This document shows, in pieces, positions 54,714-64,000 of a stretch of DNA of 64,000 nucleotides. Both the position numbers and the translations under genes were made by a program. The notes under the pieces were generated by a model that saw nothing but the letters and a program-made list of their open reading frames with translations, made no database searches and had not been told where the DNA came from. Each line of letters begins with the position of its first letter. Position 1 is the first letter of the stretch. The stretch is from Alloascoidea africana (taxonomy: Eukaryota > Ascomycota > Alloascoideomycetes > Alloascoideales > Alloascoideaceae), in assembly GCA_030581615.1 (NCBI GenBank), contig JAKTTT010000031.1, positions 186,001 through 250,000 on the forward strand, in the 5' to 3' direction.

Positions 54714-56782
54714 ACTGAGATATTGGACCTGGAATGATGGTTATAGATTCAACCGTGATACCACCAGGACGATAGGGAATTAGGATATTTTTATTTTTGT
54801 TTTGTCAACTTACAATTTGCTCCATACTCTCCATTATCCAGGGATAATGGATGCAGTATGCATTGACTTTTATGTTTTTGTTAAAGCTATTTACAAGAAA
54901 CAATTACTATAAATACCAATGGTTTTTTTCTCTTCTGTTTGTCAGGTTAGTATGACTTATAGACTTGTAGTCTGGCGATCTGATAATGGTACTTTTCCAT
55001 TTAAAATAGAGATGTATATGTAGAAACAGGGTTCAGAGTATGTGAAGAGATTCGTAACGGTGGAAATTGGTGTGTTTTTCCTATCGCGGTCAGAACAGTT
55101 GGTTAGAATTGCTAGCTCTAACTTCTGGTGGCACGTTATTAAAAGAGCTATATTGCTGAAAAGGTAAGGTGTCAATGAAAATGGTATAGGTCCTAAGCAA
55201 AAAGTAAAATTAACCACATTGACGATAGGAAACTTCTCTACCTAGTCGTTACAATAATGCTCATTCCGTTGAATATAAACTCAGGTCTACTAATCTGTTT
55301 GGAAAGTTGATCTGCAGTAGCATGATATGTCCAAGAAACCCTTCATTGTCTAACCACATGCATGGTTCTGTCCTAAATATCAGAATGTCTTGCAGGAGAT
55401 AATCGCGAAAAATAATGTAGAATGTATGATATTCAAAAGGTTCTTTGCGCTTGCTGGGTAGCTTTGAGGACAGGAAGAAGATGAAGTGGTAGTCGCAAGA
55501 TACTTGTAGGACTGACCTATAGTTGATCCCCCAAAATTGTACGGAAATGATTGAATCTTCCACTTTACACACTTAGACACAACTTCTGATGATCGCAAAC
55601 TGGAAGCAGAATCGACTTTTCAGGAACTGTTGCTATTAGAATGGCATCGATCTCGCAGCAAGGTAGTGGCAAGGGAGCCTATGGCACATTGTCTTTATGA
55701 GCTGACGAACAAGGCAAGAAAGCTATGGGCTGCTTGCCTATTTACTCGTAAATTGCGGGTCTAACAATCACTTGATCAGTTTCCTGGTTGAAGGCTTTCC
55801 GCTTGTGACAAACTGTCGAGTGATCTCAAAGGTGGGAGTGATCCTGGAATAATATCAGTTCTATCTCCTTTGGGATGTTTCGATCACATCGCTGTACTTT
55901 TAACGCAAATTCAGGCGTATTCTAACTTTACACCTGTTAGAATTCCGGGGAATACTGGTTTGACGGCTCCAAAGTCATTTATGCGACTTCATATTTCTCA
56001 AGAAAGCTTCCACGTTTCTGTATTCATGCCCTATATTGGGCAAAGCTTGTTCTTGCTTTTTCTTCACAATAAAATGCTGCTATTTGTTTTTCAGATGCTC
56101 TTTTCGTTTCCAGGACAGTTAAAAACCAGATGTCTTTTTTGTTTGTAATTGATGTATCTTACTTTTTATCTAAATCTAGCTCTTGTGTAGCATTAGCAAA
56201 CGCTGGGACTATTTTCATACCTTCTTGTCATTCTTCTCGAATCATCGTCATAGCAAGCTGTAGATACACTGTCATAACCTGAAGCCATCATATGCTTCTT
56301 CCATAGCCTGCAATCGCTTACCAGATTAAGACTTAATCTTCTTTCGGGCCTCAATCCTTTGACAAATACCTCCTCTTCAAGTATATTCATGGTTTCTCTG
56401 GGTAAGAGTCATTCTAGTGAATGAAATACTCGGCGTAGTTCACAACGACAGCTTTCTGTTTTGCACTCCATAATTTCCTATGAGTACTGGTCAAAGCATT
56501 TCTCCAAAGTAATTGTTGAAGCAGCTGTAATAGATCTGGCTTTCCGTTTGAGATCGTATTTCTTGCGTACTGTGTGACTTTGGTGACTGGTGCTCTCAAG
56601 TCATAGATCGCCTAGCTCAAGTCTTGGAAGTGCTTTCGCCGTAGTTTCTGATGGACTAGTTTCATAAAAAAATAAGATCGAATTGAAATAAATAAGACAC
56701 GTAAATGATCAGATCTTGGTGAATCGTAGAGAGCCATAAAGTTTCTATCTCTCTTGGGTCTTGACTCGGCTTACTTACAACA
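54714..56782. other. Gene-free region after the SUN gene
   Basis: About 2 kb of AT-rich sequence with only short, unmatched frames on both strands. Part may be decayed transposon sequence continuous with the Helitron relic that follows. Confidence 0.45.
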
Positions 56783-57309
56783 TTGTTGATAATGAAGGTG
56801 CCTGTCTTCTCATATCCACGATTCCCGTCAGAGTTCATCTTCAAAAAACGAAGTGCAAAGTGGTCCCAAATCCAGTACGCAATTGGCACCATTAACAGAT
56901 CGTCCTTCTCCAGTATGAATAACAAGGAACTCTTCTACTTATGTTGGCAGCCGAACCTATTCACAAGCGTTACTAAGGACCAACTTCTTAGAACTTGGGA
57001 TGTCGTTGTTATCACCCATGGGCTGTTAACCGATGACCAAGAGTGGTTGTGGTGTTTCAAAGAAGCCTGCTATGTCCAAACAGGTTATATTCCGAGACAG
57101 CTTTTTGTAACCACTATATTAGAAGATTTGAAGAAGCCCGAGTTTGGGGCCAATTGAAAGATTTCATTTATGATGATCTTCCTCGAAATTACCCCAGTGG
57201 GATCCGCATCTGGACTTATCAACAAGTCCTTGACAAAGCTAGCGTGAAAGATTTTCGCCAATTCGATCTTCCAGAGTCTTTCCTGCTAATTTGGTCAAGG
57301 AGTTTTTGA
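56783..57309 (+). mobile_element. Helitron-type rolling-circle transposon relic (helicase N-flank)
   Basis: Two overlapping forward frames carry a pattern known from Helitron Rep-helicase proteins, the stretch just before the Pif1 helicase domain. In order: FPSEFIFKKRSAKWSQ, AIGTINRSS, NKELFYLCW, HGLLTDDQEWLWCFKEA, QTGYIPRQLFVTTIL, and after a frame change near 57157 FIYDDLPRNYPSG. In intact elements these correspond to LP..F.W...KW, (A)IGR.Y, GE.FYLR.LL, GLL.DD.EW, QTG..LR.LF..ILL and F...DL. The segment is truncated on both sides and shifted once; the region between FYLR and GLL is shortened, and no helicase Walker motifs follow. It is a dead fragment. Terminal Helitron ends (TC...CTRR with hairpin) were not found. 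Confidence 0.72.
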
Positions 57310-57537
57310 TTAGATACAGGCCATCGTCTAGATGAGGATTTTCCAAATTGGCATCCCACCAGGATAGTCATGTAGCAGAAGGATAGGTAGAGAAAATCTA
57401 TGTGATTACGAACAGCCTAGAAAAAAAGGAAAAACCGAATACCTGAGAACAGAGCGAAGTCAGGAATGGAAAGGAATGATTTCTTTCTAACAGAAATCGG
57501 CCAAAGGCTTAATTGTGTTTCAATTGGTTCCATTAGT

Positions 57538-57730
57538 GTTGGTGATAGACGTGCATGAACAAAGAATCATTTGGTTTCCTGTCCTTTGTTGAGAATAGAA
57601 ATGCATGCACAAAAGCACCATTTGGGTTTTCTTTTCTCTTTTGCTGCCTTTTTGGTTGTTTCTTACTCATAGATATTAATGTATAAATAGTGATATATTT
57701 CCCATCAATTCTAGGATTAGGGAACACAGA
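57538..57730 (+). repeat. Copia-type LTR, left copy
   Basis: Starts TGTTGGTGATAG and ends near AACACA before a gag-like start. An inverted relative lies at about 59290-59486. The end is placed by comparing the two copies. Confidence 0.6.
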
Positions 57731-59289
57731 TTCTTTCGTTTTCTTTCTCTCATAGATTCGTATTATCCTTCACCTCCTCTCCAGAGCTTGTCCAAGACTT
57801 CTTTCAGGGTCGAGGAACTTATGTCTGCTTGCAAAGCAACTTCAGAGCCCACAAGTCCGATATGGTAGCGATGCACGTATATTACCAACAAAGGACAGAA
57901 AACCAAATGATGCTTTATTCATGCATGTCTATCACTAACAATCCTTCACGACACCTATTTAATGTTATTCATTCAATGTTGAGTGAACATCAAGAAATCC
58001 ACTGCTTTATGAAAAATAGTTGAAGTAACAGGCTTAGTGTTAAAATCTGTCCAATTGTCAGAATGATGGATAACTGGTTGTTCGCAAGATGAATGTGATT
58101 GAAGAGGTAATTGCCCTAGTTGATGATGCAAGTATCCCAGTCCAGGAGAAATCACAACCCAATCTTCCTCACAAGACAAATCTATTTCTTGACTCAGATG
58201 ATCTTCAATTAATTGCCAATAAAGATTAAACATATCGAATTGTTATCGGAAAGTTACTTCATATTGCCTATGCAGTTTCCTTCGCAGCTCGATTCACATC
58301 TACCGAATCTGTTGAGGCCTGGGGACTGTTGATCAGGATTGTGGATTATTTGAGACTACACAAGTACAATGGTCTTATTTTTCGGCCTGCCTCTGAAAAC
58401 ACTGGAATTGTTACACTTGATGTATATGTGGATTCAGATCACGCCTCAGGTCGTGATTCTAGAAAATCTACAACTGGGTTGATAATATTACTCAATGGAA
58501 ACCTCATCTCGTGTTCAAGTAGAAAACAGACCAGCATCACTCGCAGTTCTAGTGCTGCTGAATTTTTAGCATTGGATGAAGCTGTTTATCAAGTTCAGAA
58601 ATTATCTGGAATTTTGGATTTGGTTTATGGTAAGAGTGGTTATCAAGTCATCTATCATGAAGATAATGAAAATGTGATGCGATAGCTCACATCTGGAAAT
58701 ATTAAATGCGCAGAAAGTGTCATGATGTTATTCTAAAAGATTTACATCTTCATTTTCAAGACACCAATGAATCTATAAAGCCTGTTTGCACTTCTGACAA
58801 TTGGGGAGATTTTAACACTAAACCTGTTACTTCAACAATTTTTCATAAAGCAGTGGATTTCTTGATGTTCACTCAACATTAAACGAATAACTTCAGAGCC
58901 CACAAGTCAGATAATTAGAATTCAACCTGGAATTACACAAATAGTAAGGCGATGATAAAAGAAACACAAAAAGTCAAAAGATAATTTATCAAGTATGGCA
59001 CGAAACCTTTGGGCGCCTTTAGAGGAGTCTATATGACGGATTCGGTAACTTTTCTCGCTTTAGCGTAACTATGATTATTACTGGAGAGGTATTGAAGAAC
59101 ATTGTGTAACATTATTATCGGACTTGTGAGCTCTGAAGTTGCTTTGCAAGCAGAGACATAAGTTCCTCAACACTGAAAGAAGCCTTGGACGAGCTCTGGG
59201 AAGGAGGTGAAGGATATGACGAATCCATGAGAGAAGATAATCAAGGAACTAAAAAGAATCAAAGAATTTGTATTCGATAATCCTAGAAA

Positions 59290-59486
59290 TGATGGGAAGT
59301 ATATCACTATTAATACATCAATATCTATGGGTAAGAAACAAACAAAAGAGCCGTAAAAGGTCTCAAAACAGAAAAGAAAAACCAAAATGGTGCTTTGTGC
59401 ATGCGCGTTTATCACCAAAAAAGGACAGAAACCAAATGATTCTTTGTTCAAGCATTCCTATCACCAACAATTATTACCAATACCAA
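59290..59486 (-). repeat. Copia-type LTR, right inverted copy
   Basis: Reverse-strand counterpart of 57538-57730 with the same TGTTGGTGATAG start and similar interior, continuous with a gag-start segment to about 59120. Confidence 0.6.
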
Positions 59487-59500
59487 AAGTACATTTAGGA

Positions 59501-60607
59501 TTGCTTGTGTATTTGGTTTCTTCTTTGAGTTACTTGATGTTAAAGCATTTTCCCATCAGGATAATTCTCTATAACCTTGTAGCGATGCTCGGAATATGCA
59601 AGGCTATCAGGTTCCTTTTTGACCTTGAATTGCAGTAGAAGAGGACAATAACCACTGGGATATCAATGGGGGTAAGCCACCAAAAATATCAGATCTGGCG
59701 CTATGATTGTTTTTATTTTTGAAACTAATCTTTCCCAGTCGCGTACTTATAGAGAGGATAGCCATGGATGGTTATGAAGTAATCCACCAAAATGTGGTCT
59801 CCGTCAAGAATGAGCTAGCGGCTGAGAATCACCACTGTAAGCAAGAGAACAAAATCTCTGTTCTGTGATCTCAAATTTATAGTCAAAGATTTAAAACTAG
59901 ATAACTTAGAGAAGAGAAAAATCTAAAAATACGACCAAAGGCTATTTATCATGGTTGATGTCAAAAGCATTGATGTTCACGGTTCTTCAATGTATTTGCA
60001 ACGAGAATCCGAATTCCTTTATTACCACGGAAAAGATGCCGAGCCCGTCGAGCATCCTGTAAAAGTCGCAAAAGCGACATAAGCAATACCCTTAGAATCT
60101 TCTGACTGTTCATTTTGTTCTTCATAAAGATTCTCTAAGTTAGTGTGTGTTGCAATTGTTTGAATTATGTAAACCGATGGCCTTCCTTTAGCAAGGACAT
60201 GTCGAGGAATTGAACTATAATACAAATCATATTTTATTTTTAAAGAGTAAAAGCCAATTCTAATGGTTGATACATCACATGTGAAAGAACGGCAAGTCTA
60301 CTTTGATTTGGGTTCACGGCTGTAGTTCAAGGGGGCTATAATCAAGAGACTTAAAGACGAAATCATCTAGATGCTTCTTCCCCGTCTATATCCGAAGTCT
60401 TTGTTTCAGACGGCGGAAAAATTCTGTCTAGAGAATCCTGCACGCCACCAGATGTACCTTTTTCTCCCCGCAAGCAGACATCTTGAGGGTGTACACCGAC
60501 TTTTCGGAGGCCTGAATTTTCACCTCTAGTTCAAACATATGGCAAAGTCTTGTATTAAAGACTGAACCTAATACTAAAAAACAGCTAGTTTTCAAGAGTA
60601 TATCTAA
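59501..60607. other. Gene-free spacer before tRNA-Val
   Basis: AT-rich, short frames only. No recognised gene or repeat. Confidence 0.45.
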
Positions 60608-60680
60608 GGTTCGGTGGTGTAATGGTTATCACGTCTCGTTCACACCGAGGAGGCTCCGAGTTCGATCCTCGGCCGAATCA
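60608..60680 (+). tRNA. tRNA-Val(CAC)
   Basis: 73 nt, no intron. Acceptor stem GGTTCGG pairs with CCGAATC (one G-U), followed by discriminator A. Anticodon arm TCTCG-TTCACAC-CGAGG gives anticodon CAC (valine, codon GTG). T arm CCGAG-TTCGATC-CTCGG. The internal A box (TGGTGTAATGG) and B box (GTTCGATCC) fit Pol III promoters. A T6 run three bases downstream is the terminator. It is the only RNA gene recognised in the window and lies about 1.1 kb from Copia fragments. Confidence 0.95.
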
Positions 60681-63600
60681 CTTTTTTGATTTTCTTTTCT
60701 GAGTCGTTTTTCCGTTGTCCCCAACAGTATAACAACTAGAAAACGGTTGTAAATTTAGAAGTTTTTTTCGAGTCGTCGTTCTCAACTATTGAGTAGGTCA
60801 TTATCTATTCGTTTTTTGTATTATGGGTTTTAAACGGGCACTGGTCACCTTTTTTCAACGGTCTCCGTCATTTCAATTGGCTCATTCATACTTAGAAGGA
60901 CCCAGTGATTTTGTAATGTTAAGTGTGGACTGAGAAGTGAGGCATATGCTTTAGGATATTGTTTTTATTTTTTCATCGGTTAGCTAGAATGGCTGAAATT
61001 CTCTAGTTGTAAGAAATCCCTGACTCTTTGTAGATGTCTATCCAAGATACGACGTTACTATATTATAACAAAAAAGTCCCCTTTCTGTTAGCTGAGAGAG
61101 ATTTATTTATGTTTCGCGAACAGTGTATCTATTCCAGCTTCAAATAGATCAAATTCAAGAGATTTGACTTCAAGCAAAAGGTGTCTTAATCACAAGGTTC
61201 AAAAAGGCTGAGTGAGGGAGGCAATCAACTTTTCTGTTGTTATCGTTTACGCCTCAATAAAAGCAGGAAGTGGGTACAACGGAAAGAACAATAGCAAGAG
61301 CATATTAATTTAACCAGTAGATGCACATTGTCTAGGACCTATCATCGAAGGAGTAGAGCAGGATTCATAAAGCAAAGGGTTTTTGAAGGGTTGTAAATGG
61401 CAATAGACTTTGAATAACTCTATCTAACGAGATTGGGATTGAACAAAAGAAAACTAGGTACAAAAAAGATGAAAAAACCTTTAAAAAAATTTGCTTAAAG
61501 ATAAATCAGGCGCCGTTTTGTCAAGGTTTGAACCGCCGTGCTTTGGCATGGTGCCTAATTTCATTATTTGAATTGAAATTGATATGGTAGCCGATATCAA
61601 CGAGCAATTCACGGAGAGAAAACTGTTGGTACAAAAAGGTGGGCAGTATTTAAGTGTCACACAGGCCCCCAAACCCCAGAGACCAAGATAAAAAACATAT
61701 CAAGATCAAAAGCTATTCTTTCGAGATGATGATTGAAATGGGCTGGGAAACTTTTTGAAATGTATATAGTATATATTGTGTGCTTCCAAAGTAGAATCTG
61801 ATTTGTCTTAACTATAAAGTTAGATACAGATATAGTCCAAATTGTGCTTAGAAAAGAAGACAAGTTCTCCTATTATGGAAAAGTGGACATTCTCTATGAC
61901 TTTTGGAAGACCAGCAGTTAAGAGAAGTTATTGGATAGAAGCGAGTGTATAAGACGCTTCTCAGTCAGCTACAGAGGACACTCTCACTTTTAATTACAAG
62001 TAGTTGATATAATTGATAGTGTTCACAGAGAACTGATAGCATTCTAAAATGAACTATGGCTTTACAAAATCTTGAGGACAAAGCATAGCATTTTGTAACC
62101 CCAAAATATCGTAGTCCACACCTAAGATTGCAGACATACCAAAAAATTTCCATATGCTCAATATGTAGATAGATTGTTGGCGTGGAGGTTGTATCCTCTC
62201 CATATGCGCTTACTGGCGTAATAGTGTTTGTCAACATTGGCTAAAAGTTTAATCCAGATACCATCACAACATTGCAATTGATAATGAATAAAATCATAAT
62301 GTCCATTAGAAAATTCTATAATAAGAAAAAATAGTGTTTATGAGTTCGAAAAATGTATTGTATTCTTGCCTTTGGATAATTGCAGTGTAATTGAGTTTTT
62401 CTGATTTTTCCTACTCTGGTGAATCCAAAAGTGCACACAATGTTAGAGTTTTTCGCTCAAGAATAAATCGGGAATTACAAAACCCTTAGACTAATCTTGT
62501 TCTACAAACATGCTTAAAGCTTCTGCTCAAGTTTAAGATCAAACTATGAAAATAACAATAAAACGTTAATACTATTATTATCAGGAATTGTGTTTTCAAA
62601 ACTCTGTTCCTCAAGTCTTCACTACTATCTGCAAAACTAATGAGCAAGACAGAGTATACATTGGGCTATGTATGGTCTCTGAAGAAATTTCCTGGAAATG
62701 TAATCCTTAGGTATTCCTCTGATTTGCCCTGCACCAGATACGTTGTTAGACAATCACCTTCGGTTTGTGGACAGAGGCATTCTGTAACAAGGAAGAATGG
62801 ACGGAGTTGAGAACCTCTGTAAGAACACACAACAAGGAAACTTCAAACTCTTCCATCACAAACAACAATTTGTATCTACAGCCCTAATTTGAGCAACTAA
62901 GGCACAAAATACAAAAATTCTTGGTATCTGCTTTTTATAGCCCTATGCTGTTCAAGCAATGTGTCGACGGCGATGCGGTTTTCAAAAGTGGTATAATCAT
63001 CGGGCCCTTCTTGTATGCATCTGGCTAATGAGTTAAACAAAAAAAAAAAGTTGAATAGTGTGGCTTTCTTGACACACTGTGCCTATCTTTTGGATCCATC
63101 CATATGCATGTCCTTTCTGTTTCTACCAATTGTGTTTTCCAAAAAGCGCCTAAAAAAAAAAAAAAAAAGATAATGAAGAAATTGTTGCAATTGTGAAAGA
63201 ACAGATCACTTTCAGTATCTGAGCTTTTTAAAACCCCACTATTTTTTTTGATGCCACGTAGAATTATAGTGATGGGAACAAAGTGTCGTCATATAGTTGA
63301 ATTTTTTGATTTTTTAGTGTAAACCAAATAAGTTTCTTAGTTAAGATTCATTGAATTGAGTATTGGTTCTTTTTTAAAGTGTCTGATTATTGAGTCAAAA
63401 TTCTCTTAATGTATGTATACAAATCCAAAGTCTTTCTCAATCTATATATATTATGGAAATAAAAATATCCATCCCCTGCAGATTACATAGATCAAGGTCC
63501 CTTACCACTAGTGTTTTAAGGAAATGGGTTCTACATGCTGATATATAAACTTTGAAACTAGAATTTGATGATCTTTGGATCTGTCAATGACAATGTGATA

Positions 63601-64000
63601 GGGATCTTAGCTGAAATTGTTTCAAAAAAGTACCAAGTCAGGCAGACAGACAGGCAGATTATTTGATTCCATGAATGACACCCTTCTGTTAGGAAGGTGA
63701 TGTAGAGGCCATCAACTAGGTTGAATTTTTGATTCACTTTCAAGGATATATGTGTAATATTGAGTATTTACTTGCATCATTGAAAGCTTGTGACGCGATG
63801 TCTTACACAAGAGCGATTCTTTCCACATGTTGTATCTTCGCGTTTGATAGTCGTGGTGGTCACTTTCCTAACAATCTTTTTGTGTTCCGAATTTTTTTTT
63901 TTTTTTTAAACTTCTAGATCCTTTTTGCACTTTATTCACACAGCAAAGTTCGGGAGGTTTGAAATTTCAATTTCAATACTGAAAAGTTTGTTTTTATTTG
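60681..64000. other. Gene-free AT-rich right end
   Basis: 3.3 kb with only short frames (none above 90 codons), poly-A/T runs near 63.05, 63.15 and 63.90 kb, and no recognised domain, RNA or LTR. A gene edge beyond the window cannot be excluded. Confidence 0.5.

Larger units (their letters stand above)
57530..59500. mobile_element. Mosaic of decayed Ty1/Copia fragments
   Basis: The block has an LTR-plus-gag-start copy on + at about 57538-57862 and the same segment inverted at about 59120-59486, roughly 85-90 per cent alike by eye, both starting TGTTGGTGATAG. The end of pol is on + at about 58230-58882, with the Copia RNase H pattern (YVDSDHASGRDSRKSTTG, SSSAAEFLALDEA). A second, inverted copy of the very end of pol lies at about 57975-58233 on -. 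Another inverted LTR piece is at about 57880-57950. So two or more copies inserted or rearranged head to head. All parts are broken and incomplete, with many interruptions; most of gag, protease, integrase and reverse transcriptase is absent. Confidence 0.85.

Noticed and set aside
1-64000. CRISPR arrays, operons, bacterial-type terminators
   Set aside because: The sequence is eukaryotic nuclear DNA; no regular spaced repeats were seen.
1-64000. CTG-Ser codon reassignment
   Set aside because: CTG falls at conserved leucine positions, for example in SRP54 (GLMEHV) and the rhodanese, consistent with the standard code.

Overview
The window is nuclear DNA of a budding yeast (Saccharomycotina), most likely from an early-diverging lineage such as Dipodascales (inference). 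Reasons: orthologues of yeast genes such as HSL7, ASA1, SHE3, SLA2, VPS75, HEM25, PEX14, FLO8, KGD1 and the SUN family; an alpha-box mating-type gene near SLA2; small introns with GTAAGT/GTATGT-like donors and CTAAC branch sites close to the acceptor; and CTG read as leucine at conserved positions (for example in the SRP54 GTPase/M-domain linker), which argues against a CTG-clade code. By reading I find 14 introns in 8 genes, which is intron-rich for a budding yeast.

Layout. 0.3-8.8 kb: HSL7 (PRMT5-type arginine methyltransferase, -), SRP54 (+), a SHE3-like coiled-coil protein (+) and ASA1 (-). 8.8-21 kb: the mating-type region. A 5.7-kb stretch without a recognisable gene is followed by MATalpha1 (alpha-box, +), a decayed Ty3/Gypsy element with about 146-bp LTRs and a 5-bp target duplication, then 2 kb of empty sequence and SLA2 (-), the classical MAT neighbour. 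24.5-32 kb: VPS75 (-, three exons), the mitochondrial ribosomal protein mL46/MRPL17 (-, two exons), a five-exon proteinase B inhibitor of the PBI2 type (+), the mitochondrial glycine carrier HEM25 (-) and PEX14 (+). 32-43.8 kb: the INO80 remodeller ATPase (-), a GC-rich, palindrome-bearing upstream region, a FLO8-like LisH transcription factor with glutamine and proline-glycine repeats (-), and a small rhodanese (+). 44-51 kb: a doubtful small membrane ORF, a nuclear-type cyclophilin with a charged Arg/Tyr/Asp-rich tail (four exons, +) and KGD1 (2-oxoglutarate dehydrogenase E1, two exons, +). 53.5-54.7 kb: a secreted SUN-family cell-wall protein (+).

From 54.7 kb to the end the window is AT-rich and almost gene-free. 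It holds a Helitron-type helicase relic, a mosaic of decayed Ty1/Copia fragments in both orientations, and one tRNA-Val(CAC) gene.

Functionally the genes are ordinary housekeeping and regulatory genes. The parts most worth a second look are the MAT locus with its transposon-bearing, asymmetric flanks, the Helitron relic, the divergent cyclophilin, the repeat-rich tail of SRP54, the minute five-exon inhibitor gene and the GC-rich palindromic region upstream of INO80. I did not find a clearly new multi-gene system.
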